From positions 140,428 through 204,427 of the forward strand of contig MKTC01000031.1 in the NCBI GenBank assembly GCA_001897535.1: a stretch of DNA of 64,000 nucleotides. Reading direction: 5' to 3'. This document shows positions 17,177 through 26,715 of this stretch, one piece after another. Both the position numbers and the translations under genes were made by a program. Source of the DNA: Bacteroidetes bacterium 37-13. GTDB lineage: Bacteria > Bacteroidota > Bacteroidia > Chitinophagales > LD1. How positions within the stretch are numbered: the first letter of the stretch is position 1; each line of letters starts with the position of its first letter. The notes beneath the pieces are model-generated. The model had not been told where the DNA came from and did not search any database. It worked only from the letters and a program-made list of their open reading frames with translations.

Positions 17177-18536
17177 CTATTCTTTTATGGCATAGGTGCC
17201 ACCAATAAATATTTTGTATTTATCTAAGGCATGTTTGCCGGATACTACCGCACTATTTTGCGTTTCTAATCCTTCGCTCCAACCACCGCCTATATAAAAA
17301 TTGGATACTTTTTTAAGGTGTTGGTGTAATGTATCTAAATGACTGATAAATTCAGGAGTGATTAGCGGGTGGTAGAAACTTGCGATATGTAATATTTTTT
17401 TTAGAGGCATTTAGCTTATCAATATCATTTTGAGATAGCCAACTTTTGTAGATACCATTTAATCTGGGAGATATCATACTTAAATTCATGGTGCTCGAAG
17501 CAATTTCATGTTTTTGGTTCGTCATAATATTTAAAAAGGCGGGCTTTTTAGTATTGATGAATGAAGTATCGCTATGCAAAACAATTTTTGCTTCAAAATA
17601 TTTTAGTTGTTGTAAGTGATAGACCACTTGTGATAAACTTGGTTCATTATTCAGCAGTTTTATATTTTGGTCAGCATGTGCAGTAGTGATTACAAAATAA
17701 ACCAATTGGCTATGCTCGGTTGCATTGTGCACGTATTTTACCAGCCATTTTGTTCCTTGTTTTGTGATTTGATAAACTGGAGATTCGGTTTTTATTTTTA
17801 CTCCTTGTTTTCTTAATTCTACCCCAACTTGTTGTATAAGTGTTCCCATTCCCTCTGTCATTATTTTAAATTTATTGCTGAGTTTGGGTTTGCGAAAAGC
17901 AAATAATTTTACAATGTCTAAAGCAGATGTTGATTTTATTTCAGATACGCTTGTGCCTAAGGATGCTGCTAAAAATGGATATACAATTCTCTTTTTATAT
18001 TCTAATGGAAGAGGTATCTGATTATACCAATTTTCTATGCTCACGCCTTTCCAATCTGCGGAATTCTTATATAGTTTGTATGCTAAGTTGTTGAAGCGTT
18101 TAAACTTAATGAGGTTGCTTAACTTTTCTCCTCTAAAGTTGAGTTTGTGTGGCGTAATAAAATGTGGATTTTTTTCTCCTTGATGTTGGATCAATAGCTA
18201 GCCAGACAACGATTCAAAATCATAGGGTGTTTCGCCTAAAGTTTCATTTAAAAATTCGATATAATCATTCCAAGGACCCTCGATAAAATATTGTGGACCA
18301 ATATCTACTTTTATTTTTTGTTGGCTCGCATTCAAAACTTCAACTGTTTTTGCATTTCCATCAGTTACTTTTTCCTTTTCATAAATTGTAATCTTGGCAG
18401 TTGAGTCATATTGTAAAATATAGTGAGCGCTAGATATTCCTGCCATTCCTCCTCCAATAATAGCAACTGTAGTTTGAGCGGTGAGGGTGTTTGCGAGTAG
18501 TATAATCAATAAAATAACAATAGTGTTTTTAGGCAT
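17177..18536 (-). pseudogene. secreted FAD-dependent amine-oxidase-like protein, broken twice
   Basis: Three open segments join into one protein. 18536-18198 gives a signal peptide (TIVILLIILLANTLTAQ) and the FAD motif VAIIGGGMAGISSAHY, then stops at an in-frame TAG (18200-18198). The same frame continues from 18194 to 17352 through the middle of the protein. At a run of eight A (about 17394-17401) the frame slips by one base, and the C-terminal end (YIGGGWSEGLETQNSAVVSG, the usual FAD-closing motif) is read in another frame down to 17177. Removing one A restores SKKILHIASFYHP. A single nonsense codon plus one homopolymer indel suggest recent decay; a sequencing error could explain the second but not easily the first. 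Probably an exported flavin oxidase. Confidence 0.85.
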
Positions 18537-18593
18537 TGTAGAATGTGGTTATTGAATTGAAATTGATGTGTTTGAAAAATGAAGAATTGTACA

Positions 18594-18629
18594 AGGTTGC
18601 AAGCGATGGCTATCGGTCTCGCACAACCT
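18594..18629. other. structured intergenic element downstream of smc
   Basis: Outer stem AGGTTG (18594-18599) with CAACCT (18624-18629), inner stem GCGA (18603-18606) with TCGC (18619-18622), and an alternative CGAT/ATCG pairing inside. It is more GC-rich than its surroundings and lies 80 bp beyond the smc stop. No U-tract follows on the minus strand. Confidence 0.4.
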
Positions 18630-18709
18630 AATAAAGCTTGGTTTTAATTGCTGTTCAACACATTCTTCAGCGCATATCGAATAGTAGTATAATCGCACTT
18701 GGTTTTGCA

Positions 18710-21700
18710 TTAATTCAAACTGCTAAAGTTCACAGGAACTACACGGCTCACGCCCATTTCGGGCATGGTAACGCCATAGATTGCATCAACCGAACTCATG
18801 GTGCTTTTGTTGTGTGTAACAATAATAAACTGAGAGTCTTTGCTAAACTCTTGTATAATTTTATTGAACTTGGCAATGTTGCCGTCATCTAATGGCGCAT
18901 CTACTTCATCGAAGATACAAAACGGTGCTGGTTTTAATAAGTATAGCGAAAAGAGCAGTGCAGTTGCTGTAAGTGTTTTTTCTCCTCCTGATAATTGGTC
19001 AATTACTGTTGGGCGTTTTCCTTTTGGCTTGGCTACAATTTCAATTTTAGATTCCAATGGGTCTTCAGGATTTACTAAGAATAAATCGCATTGGTCTTCT
19101 TCGCTAAACAGTGTTCTAAATACTTTAATGAAACTTTCGCGCACTTTATCAAATGCTTCTGTGAATTGCGATTTTGCTGTGGTTTCAATCTCTTTTATAG
19201 TGTCTAAAAGTGAGGTTTTGGCATCTTCCAAATCTTTGCGCTGCGCAATAATGAAATCGTAACGTGTTTTCATTTCATCATAAGCTTCAACTGCCATCGG
19301 GTTTATTTCTCCAAAACCTTCAATGCGTTTCTTTAATTTGAGCACGCTATCTTCCAATTCTTCTTTCGATTCTTTGCCACTTATTTCTTCGTTTATGATG
19401 TCGTTTATGTTGATGTTAAACTCTACACTTAAACGTTCGCGAAGCCCTGTGATATTCAGTTTTAGTTCATTGAATTTCTCATTTATTGAAGTTAGAAGCG
19501 CATTGATTTGTTCTTTTTTTCTATTCTCCTCTCTAAGTGAAGCGTCCATTTCGTTTATTGCAGCTCTGGAATCGTAATAGTTTTTTTCTGCATCGGCAAC
19601 TTCTTTTTCAAAGCCTTCTTTGTTAGAATAGCCAGAAAGCAACTCGCCTTCAATTGCTTTTAATTTTGTTTTTGCTTCTTCAATTTGAGCGTTACATTCA
19701 GTAATCACACTGTTGTTTCGCAAGAGTTGTGCACTAAGACTTTCTATTTGTGAATTTTTAAAAGTAAGCTCTTGCGCAATAGAATTTACACGGTTTTGCT
19801 GTTGGTGAAATTCAATATTCTTTTGGTTGAAACGAGAAGAAGCTTCGCTGAGTTTATTGGTGAGTTCAACGAAATTTTTATCGGTTTGCTCCAGCAGCGA
19901 TTTCATGCTGCCTTGTTCTGTTTTAAGTACTGAAAGTTGCTCGTTTAGCGTAGTTACTTCGTTGCGAAGCAAATCCAAACGTTCGGTAATAGTTTTACTT
20001 TTTGCATCGGCACTTTCTAAAAATTTTACTAAACTTTGTATGCTTGCTTGCGATGCCGAAAAGCGATTGCCTAATTGGCTTGCAGCATTTCGTTGAGCAT
20101 CAATTTCGCGCGGTAGTGCACTTGCTTTTAAAGTGTTTATTGCCGTCTGTAATTCGTTAGTTTCGGTTGAAAGTTTACGTGTTTTTTCTTCTAAGCCGCT
20201 TATTTCTTTTTGAAGTTTTTCCAGGTTTTTTGCTCTGCCGATTTTTTTGCCTTCAAACAAGCCAACGGAGCCTCCGCTAAGTGTAAAATCTTGACGAATA
20301 AAACGTCCGCTTTTGGTTAGTAAAACTACCTTTTGCGAATTGGTGTTTAGTTGTGTGGCGGCAAAATTTTTGCTATCGTCTATCATGTAAACACGGTCGA
20401 GCAAAAATGCACCCAAGCGGTTGTATTTGCTATCTAATTCTACCAATTCAGTTGCGGCCCTTGCACCTTGAATAAGCATTGGTTGATGCGCTTCGTATTT
20501 CTCAAAATCATCTAAAATAAAAAAGTTGGCTTTGCCTTTAGAAGCATCGTTTAACAAATTCACTGCGCTTATTGCTTCTTCAAAACTTTGAACCACATAG
20601 TAACTCAAATATGGCTCAAGATAGTTTTCAATCGCTACTCTGTATTCTTCGGTGCAATAGATTAAATCGCTGAGCAATGGTGCGTTTTTTCCCCACTTGG
20701 CATTTTTCTTTAAAAACTTAATGGCTTCAGGGAAACCTTCCATGTTTTCAACCATGCTTTTGGTGAGTTCATACTCATTTCGCTTGGCATCTAATTGGCG
20801 TGTTTCTGAAGTGAGTTCTTGACGTTTCTTTTCTATTTTTTGTTCTAATTCTGCTAATTGCTTTTTGTTGCTTTCGTCTTGCGTGCGCAGACTTTCAAGC
20901 TTTTTATCGGCAGCTTCTTTCTCATTTTGTAATGAAGCTAAATCGCTTTGCAGTTTTTCTAATTCTTTGCGCTTGTTCACCACATCTTCTTCACTTTGAA
21001 AAAGATCGCGCTGCAAACTTTCATTGCCTGAACGGTTTACGGCAAGTTTTTTCTCTGCCTCAAAAATTTGTCTTTCTTTTTCGGTATAGAGTTTTTGCTC
21101 GCTGCTTAAGCTATCTTTTAAGGCGTTGTGCTGTTCTCTGATTTCTGCAAGTTCTTTTTCGAGTGTAGAAACTTCGGTGCGTTTTAGCTCCGCAATTTTG
21201 CCTTCACTGTCTTTTTCAAACTGTAATTTTTCAATTGAAATTTTTAGTTTTTCAGTTTGGTCGTTTGCATCAATTATGGAGCGCTGTGCGGTATCAGCTT
21301 TGTCGTGTGCATATTTTATTTGCGAGTTAAGGAGGTTGCGTTCGTTCTCTTTATCGCTTACGCCACTTAGCAATTCATTCAATTTTTTCTGAATGGCGAA
21401 GAGGGATTTTTCTTTCTCGATATTGTCTAATTTTTCTTTCTCTAAAGCTGCTTCAGCTTTTGCAATTGTGGCTTCAATTTCGGCTCGTGCGGTGTCTTGC
21501 TTTTGTTTATCTTCTTCCAAATGCTTGTAAGCAAACTTGTAATCGCGCAGCGAAAACTTAGCCAACAGCAAGCTTAGGTTTTTGTATTCTTCTTTTAGTT
21601 CGTGATATTTTTTTGTTTTCTGTGCTTGCTTTTCAAGTGTTTTTAAATTGTTTTCAATTTCAAATAAAAGGTCTCTCACACGCTCCAAATCCGCATCGGT

Positions 21701-22249
21701 ACTTTTAAGTTTATCGAGTGTTTCTTTCTTTCTCTTTTTATATTTTGAAACTCCGGCTGCTTGTTCAAAAAGCTTTCTACGACTGTTATCGCGGTCGTTC
21801 AGCAGTTCATCTACCATTCCCAATTCAATAATGGCATAAGAGTCACTGCTCACTCCGGTATCCATAAACAAACCGGTGATGTCTTTTAAGCGGCAAGGTA
21901 CATCGTTTAGCCTATATTCGCTTTCGCCATCGCGGAAAAGTTTACGTGTTATGGTGATGGTTTTGTAATCGCTGCTGATAACGTTTTTAGTGTTTTCAAA
22001 AGTAAGACTCACCTCAGCAAGTCCGGCAGGTTTGCGTTGGCGTGTTCCGTTGAAAATTAGGTTTTCCATTTTTTCCAAACGCAACATGCTGGTTTTTTGC
22101 TCGCCCAAAACCCAACGAATGGAATCAACTACATTGCTTTTTCCGCAGCCATTCGGACCCACAATTCCTGTAATGCGATTGTTGAAGTGAATGGTTGTTT
22201 TTTCGGCAAAGCTTTTGAATCCTTTTATTTCAAGTGCTGTTAGTTGCAT
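18710..22249 (-). CDS. smc: chromosome segregation ATPase SMC
   Basis: 1179 residues, standard length. N-terminal ATPase half with Walker A GPNGCGKS at residues 31-38, two long coiled-coil arms (about 165-500 and 660-1000), a hinge around residues 505-650 beginning near GFPEAIKFLKKNAKWG, and the C-terminal half with signature LSGGEKTLTATALLFSLYLL and Walker B PFCIFDEVDAPLDD. It compacts and segregates the chromosome as a ring-shaped dimer with ScpA and ScpB, neither of which is in the window. Transcribed away from porQ, with a palindromic hairpin in the 134-bp gap. Confidence 0.97.
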   Translation of the reverse strand: MQLTALEIKGFKSFAEKTTIHFNNRITGIVGPNGCGKSNVVDSIRWVLGEQKTSMLRLEKMENLIFNGTRQRKPAGLAEVSLTFENTKNVISSDYKTITITRKLFRDGESEYRLNDVPCRLKDITGLFMDTGVSSDSYAIIELGMVDELLNDRDNSRRKLFEQAAGVSKYKKRKKETLDKLKSTDADLERVRDLLFEIENNLKTLEKQAQKTKKYHELKEEYKNLSLLLAKFSLRDYKFAYKHLEEDKQKQDTARAEIEATIAKAEAALEKEKLDNIEKEKSLFAIQKKLNELLSGVSDKENERNLLNSQIKYAHDKADTAQRSIIDANDQTEKLKISIEKLQFEKDSEGKIAELKRTEVSTLEKELAEIREQHNALKDSLSSEQKLYTEKERQIFEAEKKLAVNRSGNESLQRDLFQSEEDVVNKRKELEKLQSDLASLQNEKEAADKKLESLRTQDESNKKQLAELEQKIEKKRQELTSETRQLDAKRNEYELTKSMVENMEGFPEAIKFLKKNAKWGKNAPLLSDLIYCTEEYRVAIENYLEPYLSYYVVQSFEEAISAVNLLNDASKGKANFFILDDFEKYEAHQPMLIQGARAATELVELDSKYNRLGAFLLDRVYMIDDSKNFAATQLNTNSQKVVLLTKSGRFIRQDFTLSGGSVGLFEGKKIGRAKNLEKLQKEISGLEEKTRKLSTETNELQTAINTLKASALPREIDAQRNAASQLGNRFSASQASIQSLVKFLESADAKSKTITERLDLLRNEVTTLNEQLSVLKTEQGSMKSLLEQTDKNFVELTNKLSEASSRFNQKNIEFHQQQNRVNSIAQELTFKNSQIESLSAQLLRNNSVITECNAQIEEAKTKLKAIEGELLSGYSNKEGFEKEVADAEKNYYDSRAAINEMDASLREENRKKEQINALLTSINEKFNELKLNITGLRERLSVEFNININDIINEEISGKESKEELEDSVLKLKKRIEGFGEINPMAVEAYDEMKTRYDFIIAQRKDLEDAKTSLLDTIKEIETTAKSQFTEAFDKVRESFIKVFRTLFSEEDQCDLFLVNPEDPLESKIEIVAKPKGKRPTVIDQLSGGEKTLTATALLFSLYLLKPAPFCIFDEVDAPLDDGNIAKFNKIIQEFSKDSQFIIVTHNKSTMSSVDAIYGVTMPEMGVSRVVPVNFSSLN

Positions 22250-22329
22250 ACGCTTTTATCCTTATCTCTCTTAAAAAAATGGGAAGCGAATATAATCTAT
22301 TCATTTGTGAAAAAATGCCTCAAAAAGTG

Positions 22330-22343
22330 CTGCTTTAAAGCAG
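22330..22343. terminator. possible weak terminator between porQ and smc
   Basis: Perfect palindrome CTGCTTTAAAGCAG followed on the minus strand by CACTTTTTG. It is short, so only a candidate. Confidence 0.35.
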
Positions 22344-22383
22344 AAATAAGCAAAAAGTGGCTAAATAGAGGGAGAGATTGAGC

Positions 22384-23457
22384 CTAACTTGTTTTTTTGC
22401 GCTTCGGAAGCTTTGCAATATTCAAAGAAAAAGTAAGGTGATTGGTTGTTTTTCCTAATGCAGCAGGATTTAGTGCATATTGTAAATCTAAATATTTTAT
22501 GTGAATGCCTAAGCCGAAAGAAATTCCGGCAATGCCGCGCACATTATCTTGTTTTAGTTCTTGTCTGCGCTGGTGATTGTATGCTAATTGCAGGCGCACC
22601 ACATTTTTAATATTGGCTTCTGCGCCAATAATAATGTGGCGAAAAATTTCATCACCAATATCTTTTTTTGCTGCAGAATTATTTTGGTCAAATAAGTTAT
22701 CGTTAGCTGAAGCATTAGGGTCGTTGTAGCGGATATTCCAGCGGGTTAAATCGTGCATGGTAAAATGAAATCGCAGTGGAAAACCTTTAAAGCCGAATGC
22801 TAAACCAAGTCGCAAATCGAAAGGTAGCATTTCGTAATTTTTATTTCTAAAAGGTTTGAACTGCCCTCCAATATTGGTTGCCACAAGCGAAGCAGAAATG
22901 CGGTGCGCGCTATCGTTTACACTAAATGCAATATCGGCAGCCATGCCAACACTGCTATATTCTGCCAACTGTGAATAGAATAATTTTGCATTTGCCCCAA
23001 CTGAAAGAATTTTTGCAAAGTGGTAAGCACTTCCGCTGTACCAAGCAAATTCTGCGGCATTCATTCTTCCAATTTCGTTACCACTTTCATCAGTTCGTGG
23101 AATATTGCCGTAAGCCATGTAATTCATGCCAAAGCCGAAAGTTGCTCTTTTATCGAAATGATGCGCATAAGTTACATTGCCGGAATTGATGCCACCGGGC
23201 AAAAATGATGTGCCGAAACATACAGTTTTATGCATACTTTTATTCCATGCCGAAGGGTTGGTGTAACCCAACGAAACATCATCGCCAAAAAGTGCTTGGT
23301 TAATGCCGCCCAAAGCTTGCACTCTTGCGCTAAATGGATTGTTTAAAAAAGAAATTGCCGCACTTCCACCAACGGGATTTTGAGCAAAACCTTTACAAGC
23401 AAATAATAATAATATAAGGCGCAAAGCATTTTTCACCAACCAAAAATTTCTGTGCAA
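22384..23457 (-). CDS. porQ: type IX secretion system protein PorQ
   Basis: Up to 357 residues. The first in-frame start is TTG at 23457; GTG at 23436 (VKNALRLILLLFACKGFAQ) gives a cleaner signal peptide and may be the true start. The mature part is an outer-membrane beta-barrel of the PorV/PorQ type: NPFSARVQALGGINQALFGD near the N terminus, GYTNPSAWN, then many alternating strands and a C-terminal end rich in aromatic strands. PorQ belongs to the attachment complex of the T9SS at the outer membrane. Its presence supports Bacteroidota and secretion of CTD-bearing proteins. Other T9SS genes are not in the window. Confidence 0.85.
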   Translation of the reverse strand: MHRNFWLVKNALRLILLLFACKGFAQNPVGGSAAISFLNNPFSARVQALGGINQALFGDDVSLGYTNPSAWNKSMHKTVCFGTSFLPGGINSGNVTYAHHFDKRATFGFGMNYMAYGNIPRTDESGNEIGRMNAAEFAWYSGSAYHFAKILSVGANAKLFYSQLAEYSSVGMAADIAFSVNDSAHRISASLVATNIGGQFKPFRNKNYEMLPFDLRLGLAFGFKGFPLRFHFTMHDLTRWNIRYNDPNASANDNLFDQNNSAAKKDIGDEIFRHIIIGAEANIKNVVRLQLAYNHQRRQELKQDNVRGIAGISFGLGIHIKYLDLQYALNPAALGKTTNHLTFSLNIAKLPKRKKTS

Positions 23458-23502
23458 GTATAATCGTAAATTGCCGTTTATTATTGTGTGGTAAAATTTA
23501 AA

Positions 23503-24018
23503 CTACAATTCTGAGAATAGTGATTTTAGTTCTTGTGCTTCATTTGGCTTCATTCTACCGGCAAGCACTAAGCGCAATTCTCTTCTGCGAAGGGCACTTT
23601 CGTAAAACTTCATTTCTTCTTCTGATTGTGGTTCCACAGGAGGTGATTTTCTTGGGCGGCCGTTGCTGTCCAAAGCCACAAAAGTGTAATATGCTTCATT
23701 TGAACGATAGCGTGTGTGCGAAGGCAAATTTTCTGCCCAAACTTCTAATCGTATTTCGAGTGAAGTATTAAAAACGCGTGTAACTTTTGCCGTAATGGTA
23801 ACTACATCGCCCAGTTTTATTGGGTTTTCAAAACTTACGTTATCCACCGAAGCTGTTACTACAACTGCGTCTGCATGTTTTCCGGCAGCAATGGCAGAAG
23901 CAATATCCATCCAATGCAAAATGGTGCCGCCTCGTAAATTGTTTAAAGTATTGGTATCGTTTGGTAAAACTATTTCTGTCATTATAGTTTTAGATTCCTC
24001 AGGTGTTTTTGATTTCAT
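23503..24018 (-). CDS. acyl-CoA thioesterase, hotdog fold
   Basis: 171 residues. GGTILHWMDIASAIAAGKHAD near residue 30 is the hotdog helix of the YciA/BFIT-type thioesterases, followed by SVDNVSFENPIKLGDVVTITA. It hydrolyses acyl-CoA to free acid and CoA in the cytosol. A basic helix tail (about residues 140-171, RRRELRLVLAGRMKPNEAQE) extends beyond the hotdog domain. It starts 6 bp after the stop of the M16-like gene and is probably in its operon. Substrate chain length unknown. Confidence 0.88.
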   Translation of the reverse strand: MKSKTPEESKTIMTEIVLPNDTNTLNNLRGGTILHWMDIASAIAAGKHADAVVVTASVDNVSFENPIKLGDVVTITAKVTRVFNTSLEIRLEVWAENLPSHTRYRSNEAYYTFVALDSNGRPRKSPPVEPQSEEEMKFYESALRRRELRLVLAGRMKPNEAQELKSLFSEL

Positions 24019-24024
24019 ATTTAT

Positions 24025-25812
24025 TTATTTTCTAAAAATTCTAATGTCGCGAAGAGGCAGTCGGTTTTTTAAGCGTGTGAGTGTAATTGTGGCAGCGCGG
24101 TTTGCAGCTTGTTCTTCATTGTTTTTAGATTTTAGAGGAATGGCTGTGCCGGAAATTCTTTCAAATGCAATGCCACTTTCTGCTAATGATTGAAGTATTT
24201 TTAAAGAGCGCAAAAGTTCAATGCGCATAATGCCTGTTTTGAGTAAATCGGGCTTATATTTTTTAAAAGTAGTGATGGTGTCAATAAATGCCGAAACGGA
24301 AGCATCTTGAAATTTATTGTATTCGCTGCGGTCGCCAATGCCGTTAATTTGGCATTGCATATCAGGGTTTACTTTTAGCCATTGAGTGAGCCTATTCAGC
24401 AGTTGCTTGTTTTGCTCGCCTTCAATTTCATATACGTTTTGGCGGTAAGTGAATTTTTCATCAGCTATTTTTTCATCAATTTCTGCGAACCAAGAGTTGT
24501 AGTTTTCAGTTTCAAAAGTACTGCTGTCAATTTGCGCTATTGCGGCAAAATTTGCGTTGCAAAAATCGGTGTAAACTGTGCGTAGAAATTGATGAGTGGT
24601 AATGGCTTGAACACTATCATTTAGCGTTTCAAAATAATCGGCATCGTTGGCAAAAATATGTTTACTGCTTTCGTTTAAAAATGCCGGATTTTTTTTGAAA
24701 GCGGCATATTCTGTTGCGAATTTTTTCTTGGCAACCGCAACAGAATTATCGTTGATAAAGCGATGCAAATTGCTGATTGCTTTTTGTAAAAATTCGTAAG
24801 TTTCTTTGTGTTTGCCTTCAACAGGAGAAGCGGAAATGCTAAATGTGCCGTAGAAATTATGCGGCTCATAAAATGTTTGCAGATCTGTGGTGCCGGTTTC
24901 AGCTTTTAGTTCATTAAATACTTCTTGCGATTTGTCGTTTAAGAATGCATTTAGCAAAAACGCAAAGTAGCTTCCTCTTCGATAATTTCTAATTCCAGAT
25001 GATAAAGTGCTTAATGTAATTTTTGCTTTATCAGGAGTGTTGAACACTGTGTTTTGTGTAGTGTAAATTAGCGGCTTTATGCTGCGCATTTTTGTGTATT
25101 CATCAGGGTTGAAATCTATACGCTGCCAATTCCTAAAACTGTTTTCGAGCATTGAAAGTTGTGAATAAGGTTGGTAGCGCGATTGAATTACTACGGTTGA
25201 AGCCACTGGCGAATAATACATTCGGTAAAAAGAATCTACATCTAAAACAGTGTATTTAGAAATGGTTAAGGAGTCGCTCCAAATATCAATTTTATCTAAA
25301 TCGTATTTAAAAATTTTTGAATCTAACAGCCTGTTGTATTCAGTTTGTGGATTGGCGTTGTAAGCTTCGTGTTTAATATTTACAGCTTCAATAGCTACGT
25401 TTAAATCTTGGTTATCTATCTTTAAATTTACTAAGTTTTCTGCAATAAAATTTAAGAGCAATTGCAGGTCAGAATGAATTGTTTTAAACTTATACGTAGT
25501 AAGTTCGGGACTAACTTCTGCTGAGAAGCGTATTGTGGGATATTTGCCTGAGTTTAGTTTGGTTTGAATTCTATTGCTTACAATTTCGCAAAGCAAAGCT
25601 GAAAGTCCACTCTGGTTGGTGTTTTCGTACATGGCACCAACTCTTATTACTACGGATACTTCTGCCACCGGAAGTTGCGGAACATAAGCACCAATGGAGT
25701 TTAGCCCGTTTTGCGAAAGCATAATTTGGTAATTTTCTACAGTAGCACTATTTTGAGCAAACAGTTGAAAACTAAGCGCAATGCCAAAACAAAACGAAAG
25801 AAATTGCTTCAT
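24025..25812 (-). CDS. secreted M16-like pseudoprotease with an OmpA-like C terminus
   Basis: 595 residues from the ATG at 25812 (an upstream TTG at 25821 is also in frame). A signal peptide (FLSFCFGIALSFQLFAQ) precedes a peptidase-M16-like half: VSVVIRVGAMYENTNQSGLS aligns with the usual start of the family, and YYSPVASTVVIQSR plus the later repeat are typical of the non-catalytic M16 lobe. At the place of the zinc motif HxxEH the protein reads ALLCE, so both His and the Glu are gone. The last 120 residues (LKVNPDMQCQINGIGDRSEY ... NRAATITL) resemble an OmpA peptidoglycan-binding domain. A structural or binding role in the periplasm is likely. Confidence 0.65.
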   Translation of the reverse strand: MKQFLSFCFGIALSFQLFAQNSATVENYQIMLSQNGLNSIGAYVPQLPVAEVSVVIRVGAMYENTNQSGLSALLCEIVSNRIQTKLNSGKYPTIRFSAEVSPELTTYKFKTIHSDLQLLLNFIAENLVNLKIDNQDLNVAIEAVNIKHEAYNANPQTEYNRLLDSKIFKYDLDKIDIWSDSLTISKYTVLDVDSFYRMYYSPVASTVVIQSRYQPYSQLSMLENSFRNWQRIDFNPDEYTKMRSIKPLIYTTQNTVFNTPDKAKITLSTLSSGIRNYRRGSYFAFLLNAFLNDKSQEVFNELKAETGTTDLQTFYEPHNFYGTFSISASPVEGKHKETYEFLQKAISNLHRFINDNSVAVAKKKFATEYAAFKKNPAFLNESSKHIFANDADYFETLNDSVQAITTHQFLRTVYTDFCNANFAAIAQIDSSTFETENYNSWFAEIDEKIADEKFTYRQNVYEIEGEQNKQLLNRLTQWLKVNPDMQCQINGIGDRSEYNKFQDASVSAFIDTITTFKKYKPDLLKTGIMRIELLRSLKILQSLAESGIAFERISGTAIPLKSKNNEEQAANRAATITLTRLKNRLPLRDIRIFRK

Positions 25813-25964
25813 ACTTCGCAAACCTAATTTAAAATTGAAAATTTTATTGCAGTGCTTCGCAAAATGTGTGAATTGGTAACTAAACTTCTATTTAGTAATG
25901 GAAAATATTCATAATCAATCTTTCAAATCGGGAACTTAGTTTACATTCACCGCACAATAAAATT

Positions 25965-26705
25965 ATGATTGTACTTAGAGCAGAAAACTTAGTGAAAACA
26001 TACAAAGGCAGGCGCGTTGTGAACGAAGTAAGTTACGATGTGAAACAAGGCGAAATTGTGGGCTTGCTTGGCCCAAACGGTGCAGGAAAAACAACTTCGT
26101 TTTATATGACAGTTGGTTTAATAAAGCCCGATAAGGGAAATATTTTTTTAGAGGAACACAATATCACGGAGATGCCGATGTACAAACGTGCAAAAAATGG
26201 TGTTGGTTATTTGCCACAAGAAGCAAGTGTGTTTAGAAATTTAAGTGTTGAAGATAATATTGCTGCAGTGTTGGAAATGACAACGCTCACTAAAGCACAG
26301 CAGAAAGAGAAATTAGAAAGTTTGCTTGCTGAATTTGGCTTAAACAGAGTGCGCAAAAGTATGGGAAATGTGCTCAGCGGTGGTGAACGTAGAAGAACCG
26401 AAATTGCACGCGCGCTGGCAACTTCGCCAAAGTTTATTTTGTTGGATGAACCTTTTGCCGGAATTGATCCAATTGCAGTAGAAGATATTCAAAAGATTGT
26501 GGCAAAACTGAAGGAAAAAAACATAGGCATTTTAATTACCGACCACAATGTGCAAGAAACACTTTCAATTACCGATAGAGCATATTTATTGTTTGAAGGT
26601 AAAATTTTGAAACAAGGAAATCCCGATGAGTTAGCTGCTGATGAAATGGTGCGCAAACTATATTTGGGACAAAACTTTGAGCTTAAAAAGAAAGCGATTT
26701 TTTAA
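25965..26705 (+). CDS. lptB: LPS export ABC transporter ATPase LptB
   Basis: 246 residues. Walker A GPNGAGKT at residues 36-43, [20 protein letters not shown] (typical LptB Q-loop region), signature [16 protein letters not shown], Walker [14 protein letters not shown] and H-loop ITDHNVQE. With LptF and LptG it extracts LPS from the inner membrane and drives it across the Lpt bridge. It heads a plus-strand run with the DUF4292 lipoprotein and EnvC-like genes, 10-bp spacing to the first. The lptFG and lptC genes are elsewhere. Confidence 0.95.
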   Translation: MIVLRAENLVKTYKGRRVVNEVSYDVKQGEIVGLLGPNGAGKTTSFYMTVGLIKPDKGNIFLEEHNITEMPMYKRAKNGVGYLPQEASVFRNLSVEDNIAAVLEMTTLTKAQQKEKLESLLAEFGLNRVRKSMGNVLSGGERRRTEIARALATSPKFILLDEPFAGIDPIAVEDIQKIVAKLKEKNIGILITDHNVQETLSITDRAYLLFEGKILKQGNPDELAADEMVRKLYLGQNFELKKKAIF

Positions 26706-26715
26706 ATTTCTACTC

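Noticed and set aside
18198-18200. TAG read as an amino acid (recoding) in the flavoprotein gene
   Set aside because: A frameshift further downstream also breaks the gene and no recoding signal is visible, so decay is simpler.
18710-22249. Many open frames on the plus strand across smc and similar long minus-strand genes
   Set aside because: They are low-complexity shadows (Ser/Leu/Phe rich) of a clear SMC protein, without start context or family features.
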